Part shown: positions 5,765 through 14,190 of the stretch, in pieces
How positions within the stretch are numbered: the first letter of the stretch is position 1
How the letters are laid out: each line of letters opens with the position of its first letter
Made by a program: the position numbers and the translations under genes
The notes under the pieces: generated by a model
Databases searched by the model: none
Told to the model about the DNA's origin: nothing
What the model saw: the letters and a program-made list of their open reading frames with translations, nothing else
IMG/VR virus record: IMGVR_UViG_3300046454_000346
Span: 1-23,115 of that record
DNA length: 23,115 nucleotides
Source of the DNA: a virus
Direction: 5' to 3' (one strand)

Positions 5765-6531
5765 GCTACGCCGCAGAGCTGTTGGGCATTCGCAACTACG
5801 GGTGGAAGCCCTCGCTTCCCGATGCCCGCGACATACAGGCGTTCGCCACGCCGCCCGCGCCGTTGGCTGTCGAGCTGCCCGACGAGTTCAGCTTGCGCGA
5901 CGAGATGCCCGGCGTCTACGACCAGGGACAGCTCGGCTCCTGCACAGCGAACGCCATCGCTGGTGCGCTCCAGTACGCGAACATCAAGGCGGGCCATGAT
6001 TTCGGTGTTCCGTCGCGGCTGTTCATCTACTACTGCGAGCGCTTGCGCGAGGGCAGCGTCACTCAGGACGCCGGAGCCTACGGCCGCGACGGATTCGCCT
6101 CGCTTCGCAAGACTGGCGCACCCCCAGAGACCGTCTGGCCATACGTCATCGAACGCTTCGCTGACAAGCCGAGCGACGAGGCGTATGCCGATGCCGGGGC
6201 GAACCGCATCAAGCACTACACACACGCTCGCACATCGGCGCTGGAGGTCAAGCTGTTGGTGGCCGACCACAAACCTGTCGCGTTCGGCATGAGCGTGCCG
6301 CAGTGCTTTGAGGGAGAAGCCTGCATGACGACCGGCATCATGCCGGAATTCACCAAGGGTGAATCCTTCATCGGCGGCCACGAGATGCTGATCATCGGAT
6401 GGAAACCCGGCTACTTTGAGGTGCGCAACAGCTGGGGTCCGAACGTCATGGACGCTGGCCACGTCTGGATTCCGGAGACATTCCTGTTCGGCGGCTACGC
6501 CAGCGACTTCAGGGCGATACAGGCGATCTGA
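5761..6531 (+). CDS. Papain-like (C1A family) cysteine protease
   Basis: This 256-residue protein carries the complete active site of the papain family: the oxyanion Gln and nucleophilic Cys in YDQGQLGSCTANAIAGAL (Q55, C61), the catalytic His in GGHEMLIIGW (H207) and the Asn in EVRNSWGP (N223). The order and spacing match known C1A peptidases. The N-terminus (GWKPSLPDARD) resembles the short lead-in of bacterial and archaeal members. There is no signal peptide, so it should act in the cytoplasm or as a virion part. The frame is open to an ATG at 5731, but the ATG at 5761 has a GGAG upstream and overlaps the terminase stop (ATGA), so it is chosen. Lying between terminase and portal, it could process a virion or host protein; the target is unknown. 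A separate prohead protease exists at 12694, so capsid maturation need not be its job. Confidence 0.85.
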   Translation: MSYAAELLGIRNYGWKPSLPDARDIQAFATPPAPLAVELPDEFSLRDEMPGVYDQGQLGSCTANAIAGALQYANIKAGHDFGVPSRLFIYYCERLREGSVTQDAGAYGRDGFASLRKTGAPPETVWPYVIERFADKPSDEAYADAGANRIKHYTHARTSALEVKLLVADHKPVAFGMSVPQCFEGEACMTTGIMPEFTKGESFIGGHEMLIIGWKPGYFEVRNSWGPNVMDAGHVWIPETFLFGGYASDFRAIQAI

Positions 6532-6686
6532 TGACCACCCTGCGCATGACGATGTTCCAATGCGTCGATGCCAAGTCGCAGGTGGCGTTGCATACAGCGG
6601 TCTACAGCGAGAAGCGTGCGCAGGACCAGGCCAACAAGAGCATCAAACGCGGCCGAGCCGCCATCGTGATCAGGGTCGAGCCGTAG
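6531..6686 (+). CDS. Small hypothetical protein (51 aa)
   Basis: The ATG shares a base with the stop of the protease gene (TGATG at 6529-6533) and the stop at 6684-6686 is four bases before the portal start. The 51-residue product has a beta-like first half (MTMFQCVDAKSQVALHTAVY), a basic helical stretch and a final beta-like strand (AAIVIRVEP). No family was recognised. Tight packing between two genes and the sensible composition support coding. It might work with the protease or with the portal. Confidence 0.55.
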   Translation: MTTLRMTMFQCVDAKSQVALHTAVYSEKRAQDQANKSIKRGRAAIVIRVEP

Positions 6687-6690
6687 ACGG

Positions 6691-8337
6691 ATGGCCGGAC
6701 CGATCCAAACATTGCGGGAGGCCATCACAGGCGGCGGCGGGGCTGTGCCGTCTCCTGGAGAGGTCGATCCGGTCGAGGCGTTGCATGAGCAGCTCAACCA
6801 GGAGCGTCTGAACAACGAGATCATCCAAGAGAACCTCCAGATGCTGGAGATGTCGATGGAGGAAGAAGGGTGGCGCCGGGCGGGCTGGCGCATGCAGAGG
6901 GAATTCTCCCGACGCGGCCTGGACAACATAATCAACCTGTCGCGCAGCTACTACCTGTCGCACCCGCTGATCCAGCGCGCCGTCAACATCGTCACCTTCT
7001 ACACCTGGGCACAGGGCGTCGAAATGAACGCCGTCGAGGACCAAGTGCAAAAAGAGGTGGTCGAGCCGCTGGAAGCCGACGACTACAACCAGATGGAGTT
7101 GTACTCGCACCAGGCTGCGCTGCTCACCCAAGTGGACAAGCTCGTTGACGGCAATGTGTTCATCGCGATGTTCACCAACTACGACGCCGACGTTTCGCTG
7201 CGCTCGATACCGGCCGACCAGGTGCGGCAGATCTTCACCAAAGACGGTGACTCGCGATTCATCAAGTTCTACCTGCGCGAATGGTCGGAAGTGGTGTTTG
7301 ACGACAAGACCGGAACGCAGACCACCGAGACCAAGCGCTGCCTGTACCCGGACTGGCGGTACTTCCCCAAACAGCAGCCCAAGACCATCGGCGGCATCGA
7401 AGTGATGTGGGACGCTCCGATCATCCACATGAAGACCGGCGGCTTGAAGTCGATGCTGTTTGGTGTGCCCGAGACATACAGCGCGCTGGACTGGGCGAGG
7501 GCGTACCGCAAATTCCTGGAGAACTGGCACTCCCTGGTGGCGTCGCTCGCCAAATTCGCCTGGAACGTCAAGACCAAGGGCAGCAAGATCAAACAGGCGA
7601 GGGAAAAACTCCGCTCGACTGTCAAGGACGGCGATGAAGCCCGCGAACAGAATGACATCGCGCCGGGCGCAGCGTTCGTTGGCAAAGAAGGCGATGAAAT
7701 CGCGGCCATCCCCAAGTCCGGCGCGACCACCTCTGCTGACGACGCGAAGCCGAGCCGACTGATGGTGGCATCGGGGATGAACATTCCCGACACCATCCTG
7801 AGCAACGACCCGCAGCAGGGCGCGCTCGCTACGGCGCAGACGCTCGACCGGCCGACCGAGCTGTACATACTGAGCGAACAGGAGACAGAAGCTCAACTGC
7901 GCCGCGACATCGTGCGGTACAACGTCGATGCCAAGATCAGGGTTGGCAAACTGCCTGGCGCAATCACCTGGGATGACGAGGGCAACCAGCACATCGAGCC
8001 GGGCATAGACCCGACGCTGGAAGTCAGCTTCCCGCCGATCCTGGAACACGACCAGCTGGCCGTCATCAAGGCCATCGTGGCTGCGGCGACCCTGGAAGGG
8101 CGAACCGAGGCAGGAACGATCCCACCGCACCAGCTGTCCGAAATGCTGATGGAAGTGCTGGGCGTCGAGGACATCGAAGACGCCATCAAAGAGCTGGACG
8201 AAGCGGAAGAGGACGAGCTGAAACAGAGCGTCGAAGATCTCAAAAACCAGCTCGCTGGCATCCAGGCAGCTCCTCCCGTCCCCGGCTCACCGCCGCCCAA
8301 GCCCGTCCCTCCACCACCGGCTGTGCCGCCCAAATGA
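6691..8337 (+). CDS. Portal protein
   Basis: The portal is a twelve-fold ring at one capsid vertex through which DNA enters and leaves, and to which the terminase and connector proteins dock. This 548-residue protein has the expected length and position (after terminase, before MuF). Features typical of the family are a helical N-terminal part (residues 27-56), a region with LSHPLIQRAVNIVTFYTW (about residues 89-106), a central mixed domain, and a long acidic helical C-terminal part. The last 25 residues or so are almost all proline, with glycine, valine and lysine, which suggests an exposed flexible tail. The assignment rests on these features and on context rather than on a single diagnostic motif. 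The stop overlaps the next start (ATGA at 8334). Confidence 0.85.
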   Translation: MAGPIQTLREAITGGGGAVPSPGEVDPVEALHEQLNQERLNNEIIQENLQMLEMSMEEEGWRRAGWRMQREFSRRGLDNIINLSRSYYLSHPLIQRAVNIVTFYTWAQGVEMNAVEDQVQKEVVEPLEADDYNQMELYSHQAALLTQVDKLVDGNVFIAMFTNYDADVSLRSIPADQVRQIFTKDGDSRFIKFYLREWSEVVFDDKTGTQTTETKRCLYPDWRYFPKQQPKTIGGIEVMWDAPIIHMKTGGLKSMLFGVPETYSALDWARAYRKFLENWHSLVASLAKFAWNVKTKGSKIKQAREKLRSTVKDGDEAREQNDIAPGAAFVGKEGDEIAAIPKSGATTSADDAKPSRLMVASGMNIPDTILSNDPQQGALATAQTLDRPTELYILSEQETEAQLRRDIVRYNVDAKIRVGKLPGAITWDDEGNQHIEPGIDPTLEVSFPPILEHDQLAVIKAIVAAATLEGRTEAGTIPPHQLSEMLMEVLGVEDIEDAIKELDEAEEDELKQSVEDLKNQLAGIQAAPPVPGSPPPKPVPPPPAVPPK

Positions 8338-9143
8338 GCACGACGATGACAAGGCGCTCGATGCTCCGCGAGGTACAGAGCATGCAGAACCAGGTGACGC
8401 CGGGAGCGGCTGTTGTCTACGCGCTCCGCAAAGTTGAGCCGCGCAAAGAAGCGATGATGCGCAGCGAACTGAAGCCGGTGCTGAGAGAGCTAGGTCCGAA
8501 AGTTGCCACAGCCGCTGCCTCTGTTGGCGGGCTACTGGTCGAGCTGGGCGCGAGCGAGTTGACGGCTGCCGAGGAGCAGCGGGTCGAGCTGATATTGGAG
8601 GCCAGCGGCCTGACTGGGTGGAAGCAGGACGTTCTGAAGCCGATATTCCAGCGGGCTTGGTTCCGGGGCGCGAACATGACGGCGCAGGTGCTGAAGCGCT
8701 ACGGCATCGAGCCGACGCTGCGCGACCAGTACGCCCAGAACATGCTGGCGCGGGGTGGCAAACGGATGGGCCTGGTGGACATCGCCGGGGACACCAAAGC
8801 TGCGCTGCTGAAGGCAGTAGACGACGGGCGCGCTCTCGGCGCGAACCCGAACGTCACCGCGAAGTTGATCAGGGCGTATGTGCCAGCGGGCCGCTTTACC
8901 AACGCCGGGTCCGGCTACCGCGCTCGGATGATCGCGCGCACCGAGACTCTCCACTCGGCTCGGATCAGCTCTCTTGAAGTCTACAGGTCGTCACCGCTGG
9001 TGCGCGAAGTTGTCGCATTCGATGGCGAGAGTGATGAGGAATGCGCTGCCCGTAACGGTGCGGTGTTCACCTTTGATGAAGCTGAAGCAGAGGCTAACGA
9101 CACCCACCCAAACTGCGTCCTGGCTTTCGGGCCGGTCGTGTAA
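8334..9143 (+). CDS. MuF-like minor head protein
   Basis: Minor head proteins of the Mu gpF / SPP1 gp7 family bind the portal and are packaged in small numbers. The 269-residue product shows the family's C-terminal pattern: the ARTETLHSAR helix (around residues 201-210), then a cysteine/acidic segment SDEECAARNG (233-242, C237) and a final THPNC (H258, C261), which together form a probable metal site. The N-terminal 150 residues are helical. Directly following the portal gene is the standard location. No toxin or enzyme domain is fused at the C-terminus, as is seen in some relatives. The start overlaps the portal stop by four bases. Confidence 0.8.
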   Translation: MSTTMTRRSMLREVQSMQNQVTPGAAVVYALRKVEPRKEAMMRSELKPVLRELGPKVATAAASVGGLLVELGASELTAAEEQRVELILEASGLTGWKQDVLKPIFQRAWFRGANMTAQVLKRYGIEPTLRDQYAQNMLARGGKRMGLVDIAGDTKAALLKAVDDGRALGANPNVTAKLIRAYVPAGRFTNAGSGYRARMIARTETLHSARISSLEVYRSSPLVREVVAFDGESDEECAARNGAVFTFDEAEAEANDTHPNCVLAFGPVV

Positions 9144-9155
9144 GGAGACCACCCC

Positions 9156-11873
9156 ATGGCATACCCTGCAACCCTTGACGCACTCCCCACCACCAGTAAA
9201 AACGAAGACCTCTCCAAAAACACACACCCGAAACTTCATAACGACGTCAATGACGCGATCAATCGACTTGAGGAAGTTCTTGGACTAGAACCCCAGGGAG
9301 GCTCCGGCACAGTTGGCGAACGCATTGCGGCCGTCGAGCAGTCCATCACCGCCATTGACCTTGTGCCAGAGAACTACGGCGCTAAAGGCGACGGGGTTAC
9401 CGACGACACGGAAGCCTTTGAAAAATGCAGCAAAGCCATCAAAGCCGCCCATTCAGGCAAAGGCGGCACGATGTTCTTGCGAGCGGTCACCTACATTCTT
9501 GACAACTTCATCTGGGAAAACAAGATCACGATAGAAGGGTCCGGCCAGCAGGCCACAACCCTGAAAGCCAAGGCCGGGTCCACGAACCCCGTAATCAGAA
9601 TTGGCGCTGGGAAGGTCGAAGGCGGCTGGAGGAACTTGCAAGTTGCCTCTAACGGGAATGCGGGACAGCACGGCTTCCAACTGCACGCAGTCGAAAACGA
9701 AACCGGCGGCGGAGTCTGGAACTCGGACTTCACCAACGTTCAGGTTGGCAGCTTCTCAGGTTGCCAGATGTGGTTCCAGGGCGGCGCGATAGGCGCAGGG
9801 GAACCGCACCAGAACGTCACATTCCACAATGTGTACCTGCGCCGTCCGGATACGGGGACCGGAGCAACCACCAGTCGCGGGTTCAAAGCGACAGGACAGT
9901 GTGCCAAGTTCTACTTTGACACCGACTGCGTGATTCAGGGCATTACCAATCTCGGCGAAGGCAAAGCCGTTGGAACCAACATCGAGCTGTCCCGTGAGTT
10001 CTTGCAGACGACCACGCTGAGCGCTGAAGCAGCGGCCGGGCAGAAAAAAGTCAAACTGACTTCAGTTGCGGGGCTGGAAGCCAACAAGCTGGTGTCCATT
10101 GGCGAGGGTGCCTTCAACGAGCTTTGCGAAATCGAATCCATCGCGGGTTCGGAAGTCACGATGAAAGCAAACCTTGAATTCACCCATGCCAACGGGGACA
10201 CTTTCTACGCCTTGTCAGGCACCGTTGGCGCTCCGGCCACCAAAGCTCCGGTCTTCTTCCTGTTCGACGGGGCAACAATTCAGAACGCCGATCTAGAGGC
10301 TCTGGTTGACTCCGCTCAGTGGGTCATCTTCAAGGCATGCGACGCGGAGAACCAGGCGCGCGTGATGAAGGTGAGGCACGAAGGCTTCCAGGTCCACTTC
10401 CAAGGTAATGTGTCCGGAGCTACTGAAGGAACCGCGCTCGGATCGGGAACACTCACACCCGGCTCCAAAATCATCACGGGCGCCAACGCTGGTTGGGTCA
10501 ACGGCGACAAAATCAACGGTCGCGGCATCCCGGCAGGAACCACCGTTGAATCGGGCGGTGGTGGCGCCGAAATTCACATCACCAACAACGTAGAAGAAAC
10601 TACGGGCGGCGAAACGGCCATGACCGGCGTCCCCCTGGTCAAGGGCGGCGAAGGCAAAGGATACATCGCAGACTACGGGGCTGGGTGCCAGGGCAGCGTT
10701 TCATATTTCCCGAATGGCGGGATTGACAACGCCGTCATCTGCCATGGGGAACATGGAGTGCGGGTCAAAGAGCTTGCGCGCAAATCCGCAACGACGTTCC
10801 AGAACACAACCGGCATCACGCGGAGCATGGGAACCGCTGAAGTGCTTAATCTTGGAGGAGCGCTGGCTGCGTCATTGACGAACGCCACCAACTCCATCAA
10901 GTTCATCTCCGGTACGCACGCAACCGGAGAGAGAATCCGCATCACCGCGACGGTGGCCGCCACCAAATTCATCACAGGCGGCAATATCACTTTGCCGGGC
11001 GGAGTTAACTTGACCCTCGCTGCAGGCGAGACGGTCAACCTGGAGAAGACAGACGCCGGGCCGACAACTTGGATAGTCATCGGGGTGCAGCGTACCAGCA
11101 CAGCCGTCCCTACTGCACCAACTATCGTCACCGCGACAAACGCCGCTCTGGCGGTGCCTGCGGGAGCTGGCCATGCGTTGGTCACCGTAGTCGGCGGTGG
11201 AGCTGGCGGAGGCGGCGGAGGAGCTGACGCAAAAGAATCTCCTGTGAACACTCAGGTTGGTGGCGGCGGTGGCGGGTCGGGTCAGTCGGTCACAAAGTTG
11301 ATCTCGCTGGCAGAAGCCGCGACCCTCAATGTCACAATCGGCGCGGCTGGGATCGGCGGTGCGGGCGGCGCAGCCAGCTCCAACAACGAAGGCCATGCCG
11401 GGGAAGAAGGCAAAGCCGCGAACACCGACACCACCGTGGCGGGAACAGGGTTCACAACGGTGACCGCGCGTGGTGGGTCTGGCGGTAAGGCTGGGGCTGC
11501 CAAATCAGCAGCAACAGTCAACGCCGGGGTATACGGCGGTCGTGCTACGGGTGGTCAGACCAGCACAAACTGGATGGCTGGAGGTGGAGGCGCAGCAGCC
11601 TCAGCGAGCGGAGGGGGTGGAGGTTCCGCCATAGGTGCGTCCGGCCGAGGTGGTGGGGCTGGAGGGCCAGCCAACGGCGCCAACGGCGGCAGCGCAGGAG
11701 CGGAAGGAACCATCTCTTCCAAAACAGGCACCACCGAAGGAGGCACACCAGGAAATGCTCCGGAAAACTCCGGTCAGGGTGGCGACGGTGGTGGCGGTGG
11801 CGCTCCGCAGGGCAAAGGCGGCTCAGGCGGAAACGGCGGTTCAGGCGTAGTGATCATAAGTTGGCTGCCGTAG
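9156..11873 (+). CDS. Spike/fibre-like protein: pectate-lyase-type fold with glycine-rich C-terminus
   Basis: This 905-residue protein is built like a receptor-binding spike. Residues 1-65 look like an attachment domain with a short coiled coil. YGAKGDGVTDDTEAFEKC (74-91) is the hallmark opening of the Pectate_lyase_3 beta-helix. The middle has beta repeats, including segments of the types LSAEAAAGQKKVKLTSVAG and GSGTLTPGSKIITG that recur in phage surface proteins. From about residue 676 to the end it is glycine-rich (up to six Gly in a row) and closes with GSGVVIISWLP, as in glycine-rich tail-fibre tips. The ribosome-binding site AAGGAGA is just upstream. Such genes normally follow the tape measure; here it sits inside the head module, so it may be a head fibre or a displaced tail spike. 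Many Lys codons are AAA, unlike the upstream genes. Confidence 0.8.
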   Translation: MAYPATLDALPTTSKNEDLSKNTHPKLHNDVNDAINRLEEVLGLEPQGGSGTVGERIAAVEQSITAIDLVPENYGAKGDGVTDDTEAFEKCSKAIKAAHSGKGGTMFLRAVTYILDNFIWENKITIEGSGQQATTLKAKAGSTNPVIRIGAGKVEGGWRNLQVASNGNAGQHGFQLHAVENETGGGVWNSDFTNVQVGSFSGCQMWFQGGAIGAGEPHQNVTFHNVYLRRPDTGTGATTSRGFKATGQCAKFYFDTDCVIQGITNLGEGKAVGTNIELSREFLQTTTLSAEAAAGQKKVKLTSVAGLEANKLVSIGEGAFNELCEIESIAGSEVTMKANLEFTHANGDTFYALSGTVGAPATKAPVFFLFDGATIQNADLEALVDSAQWVIFKACDAENQARVMKVRHEGFQVHFQGNVSGATEGTALGSGTLTPGSKIITGANAGWVNGDKINGRGIPAGTTVESGGGGAEIHITNNVEETTGGETAMTGVPLVKGGEGKGYIADYGAGCQGSVSYFPNGGIDNAVICHGEHGVRVKELARKSATTFQNTTGITRSMGTAEVLNLGGALAASLTNATNSIKFISGTHATGERIRITATVAATKFITGGNITLPGGVNLTLAAGETVNLEKTDAGPTTWIVIGVQRTSTAVPTAPTIVTATNAALAVPAGAGHALVTVVGGGAGGGGGGADAKESPVNTQVGGGGGGSGQSVTKLISLAEAATLNVTIGAAGIGGAGGAASSNNEGHAGEEGKAANTDTTVAGTGFTTVTARGGSGGKAGAAKSAATVNAGVYGGRATGGQTSTNWMAGGGGAAASASGGGGGSAIGASGRGGGAGGPANGANGGSAGAEGTISSKTGTTEGGTPGNAPENSGQGGDGGGGGAPQGKGGSGGNGGSGVVIISWLP

Positions 11874-11893
11874 TGACACCGCAGGAAGAAAAG

Positions 11894-12067
11894 ATGGGCG
11901 GCGTCCTGGATGGCAAGGGCATGCTCGGCTCCGACACGCTGGGCTTTGGCACGCTCGGCGCTAGCGGACCGAGTGCCATCTGGGATGACGCCGAGCTTGG
12001 AGTCGAGTTTGAACCCGGAACGGTGTTGTTGCGGGACTACGGATGTTTCTACCCCAGCGAAGCGTAG
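11894..12067 (+). CDS. Small hypothetical protein (57 aa)
   Basis: The 57-residue product is rich in Gly, Leu and acidic residues (GGVLDGKGMLGSDTLGFG) and has no known domain. The ATG at 11894 is chosen because GCAGGAAG lies about five bases upstream. A GTG at 11873 overlapping the spike stop (TAGTG) and a TTG at 11861 are alternative starts without a ribosome-binding site. It is followed 10 bases later by another small gene. It could be a chaperone or small partner of the spike; this is inference from position. Confidence 0.55.
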   Translation: MGGVLDGKGMLGSDTLGFGTLGASGPSAIWDDAELGVEFEPGTVLLRDYGCFYPSEA

Positions 12068-12077
12068 AAAGGAAAGC

Positions 12078-12281
12078 ATGCAAATCAGAATCACAAACGA
12101 CGCAGAGGGATGTCCCAAGGTGGAGGTCGTCAACCCAGGTGGAGACGGCACCCCAGAGCAGATCCTCTCAAGCGTCGAGTTGGCGCACAGCCAGCAGGTA
12201 ACCATCACAGCGGTCAACGCCCATGAGGCGTCCGACATCGAAGTCGGCTCAGTGACCGCGTCACCCGAGGAGACATCATGA
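12078..12281 (+). CDS. Small beta-rich hypothetical protein (67 aa)
   Basis: A good ribosome-binding site (AAAGGAAAG) precedes the ATG at 12078. The 67-residue acidic protein alternates short hydrophobic strands (MQIRITND, KVEVVNP, QQVTITAVNA) and looks like a compact beta domain. No family was recognised. Its stop overlaps the next start by ATGA (12278), which suggests the two are made together. Small beta domains in this part of phage genomes are often capsid surface proteins, but this one has not been tied to a family. Confidence 0.6.
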   Translation: MQIRITNDAEGCPKVEVVNPGGDGTPEQILSSVELAHSQQVTITAVNAHEASDIEVGSVTASPEETS

Positions 12282-12673
12282 AGAAGTTCCTGAAGACAAT
12301 CGGGCTTGCGCTCGGCGTCGCTTTGGCGATGTCGATGGCGGAAGTCCAGCGCGCTCGGCAGAAGACGGTCGCGGCCGGTGCCGAACCCGTCGTGGTCGAA
12401 CCTGCGGCCAACGATGTCAACCTGATCCCGAATGGGGACGGCGCAACATTGGTCCGCGTGACGGCTCCGGCGGAAGCCATCGAAGTAACGGTGATCACGC
12501 CAAATCAGGTCGGCGGGAATCCAATCGAAGACCTCAAAAACCCGATTGGTTCCACCAAAACCGAGGTCATGGGTCCGTTCGACCCGAGCGTCTACAACAA
12601 CGCCAACGGCCAGCTGGAATTGAAAGTCAACAAAGCGGCCTGCAAAATCGAGATCTTCAACGTCGCCTTCTAG
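12278..12673 (+). CDS. Possible surface/decoration protein with hydrophobic N-terminus (131 aa)
   Basis: The first 22 residues read like a signal peptide or membrane anchor: a basic start (MKKFLK), a hydrophobic core (IGLALGVALAMSMA) and then a charged segment. Residues about 45-131 form a beta-rich domain (LVRVTAPAEAIEVTVITP, EVMGPFDPSVYNNANGQL, KIEIFNVAF) similar in style to small actinophage head proteins that share a G-P-F-x-P-x-x-Y segment. The resemblance is from memory and should be treated as tentative. A hydrophobic leader is odd on a head protein. It is the last of three small genes between the spike and the prohead protease. Confidence 0.6.
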   Translation: MKKFLKTIGLALGVALAMSMAEVQRARQKTVAAGAEPVVVEPAANDVNLIPNGDGATLVRVTAPAEAIEVTVITPNQVGGNPIEDLKNPIGSTKTEVMGPFDPSVYNNANGQLELKVNKAACKIEIFNVAF

Positions 12674-12693
12674 GCCGACCGCGAACTGAAAGG

Positions 12694-14184
12694 ATGATGA
12701 TGACGACCGCTCAGCTAACAGAGATCCTGGAGGCGCGTGCCCGAACTCCATTCAGGGAGGGCGCAGCCGCCGGAGTGAAGCGGGAGATCACCATCATCGA
12801 AGCTGGGTGGGGTTCGTCCGGCTACTACTCCGAGCAGGTGCTGGAGCGCGACATACCGCGCATCTTCCCAATCGGGACCCATATGTACTTGGATCACCCG
12901 ACGCTGAGGGAGGACAAGGAACGTCCTGAGCGTTCTCTCCGCGATCTGGTCGGGGTAGTAGTCGAGACCCCGCGCATGTCCGGCATCGCCTCTGTGGCGG
13001 TGTGTGAAATCTTTGAGCACTGGGTTCCGGTGATCGACGCGCTCGCTGAGCACATCGGCACCAGCATCCGGGCGTTCGGCACCAGCGAGGAAGGCGACGC
13101 TGGCGGCAGGACCGGCCCGATCATCCACCAGCTCACCGAGGGCGTGTCAATCGACTATGTGACGCTGGCTGGTGCTGGCGGCAAGGTCGGCCCGCTGGTC
13201 GAGAGCGCGCAGGCGAAGGTGCTGCCGCTCATCGAGTCGGCGCGGGCTGCGCGATCTGTCGATGAGGCTCTCAACTCAGACCTGTCTACCAACCTGGAAA
13301 AGGCTGGCGAAGAAAAGTGGGGGTCCAAGGAACCGTACACCTATGTCTACGTTGAAGACTTTGACGTTGACGAAAACTGGGCGGTGTTCTCCGTCCGGCC
13401 GAGCGGCAACGACCGGGTGCTGAAGCGCATCTCGTTTGTCCGCAACACCGAGGGTGACGTTGCGCTAAGCGGTGATGGTGAAGAGGTCGAGCGCGTCACC
13501 ACCTATGAGCCAGCCGACGACGGCATGACCGTCGCAGAACTGAACATGGACACGGTGATGGCGTCGATGCCGCCGAGCTTCTCGGACAACGAGAAGTTCA
13601 AGGAGTCATTCAAAGACTTAATCCAAGAGTTTGACAACAGCGGCTCCGGCCGTGCAACCAAGGAGGCCCAAATGGGCGAGGAGAATCGCCAGCTGTCGGA
13701 GCTGCAAGAGTCGGTCCGGCGGCTGGAGGAGGCTCAGAAAGAGAACGACAAAAAAGTCGAGTCTCTGGAAGAGTCCAAAAAAGCGGAGACCGACCGCGCT
13801 GACCGTGCAGAGGAAGCTCTCCTGCGCGTCGAGGCCGAAAAGGTCATCGTCAAGGTTCTGGAAGATTCCGAGGGTCTGCCCAGCAAGGCGACCGAGCGGG
13901 TCATCGAGAACTCACTCCAAGGAGACCTGCCGGTCAACGAAGACGGCAAGCTCAAAAAGGAAACGCTGGAAGAGACCGCCCGCGCGAAGCTGCGCGAGGA
14001 GATCGAGTACATCGGTGAGGCCACCGGTCGCGGCAAGGTCCGCAACCACGGCTCCAGCGATTCCATCACAGAGTCGGGGTCCGAGGACGAGGACAGCGAC
14101 GATGACATCAAGGCTCTGGAGAAGTCGTTTGAAGAGAGCGGCATGTCCGAGGGCGAAGCTCGCATCGCGGCGAGAGGAAGGTAA
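12694..14184 (+). CDS. Prohead protease / scaffold fusion (capsid maturation protease)
   Basis: The N-terminal 170 residues look like a phage prohead serine protease. GTHMYLDHP supplies the candidate catalytic His (H63 or H68), HIGTSIRAFG the Ser (S124), and VSIDYVTLAGAGGKVG (D154) the last strand with a possible acidic partner. Residues about 300-496 are highly charged and helical, with a long coiled coil (LQESVRRLEEAQKENDKK and beyond), as expected of a scaffold that fills the prohead and is then degraded. At 496 residues it is much longer than a free protease, which supports the fusion. It lies just before the decoration and capsid genes. Three consecutive ATGs exist (12694, 12697, 12700); AAAGGA at 12689-12694 fits the third best, so the true protein may be two residues shorter. 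Confidence 0.8.
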   Translation: MMMTTAQLTEILEARARTPFREGAAAGVKREITIIEAGWGSSGYYSEQVLERDIPRIFPIGTHMYLDHPTLREDKERPERSLRDLVGVVVETPRMSGIASVAVCEIFEHWVPVIDALAEHIGTSIRAFGTSEEGDAGGRTGPIIHQLTEGVSIDYVTLAGAGGKVGPLVESAQAKVLPLIESARAARSVDEALNSDLSTNLEKAGEEKWGSKEPYTYVYVEDFDVDENWAVFSVRPSGNDRVLKRISFVRNTEGDVALSGDGEEVERVTTYEPADDGMTVAELNMDTVMASMPPSFSDNEKFKESFKDLIQEFDNSGSGRATKEAQMGEENRQLSELQESVRRLEEAQKENDKKVESLEESKKAETDRADRAEEALLRVEAEKVIVKVLEDSEGLPSKATERVIENSLQGDLPVNEDGKLKKETLEETARAKLREEIEYIGEATGRGKVRNHGSSDSITESGSEDEDSDDDIKALEKSFEESGMSEGEARIAARGR

Positions 14185-14190
14185 GCCAAC

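Noticed and set aside
6670-8130. Minus-strand open frame of 486 codons opposite the portal gene
   Set aside because: It mirrors the portal coding sequence, has a His/Val/Arg-rich shadow composition and no start signal. The portal on the + strand is well supported.
11165-11870. GGN-rich DNA as a possible tandem repeat array
   Set aside because: The repetition follows from the glycine-rich protein end; no exact repeat unit of constant length was seen.
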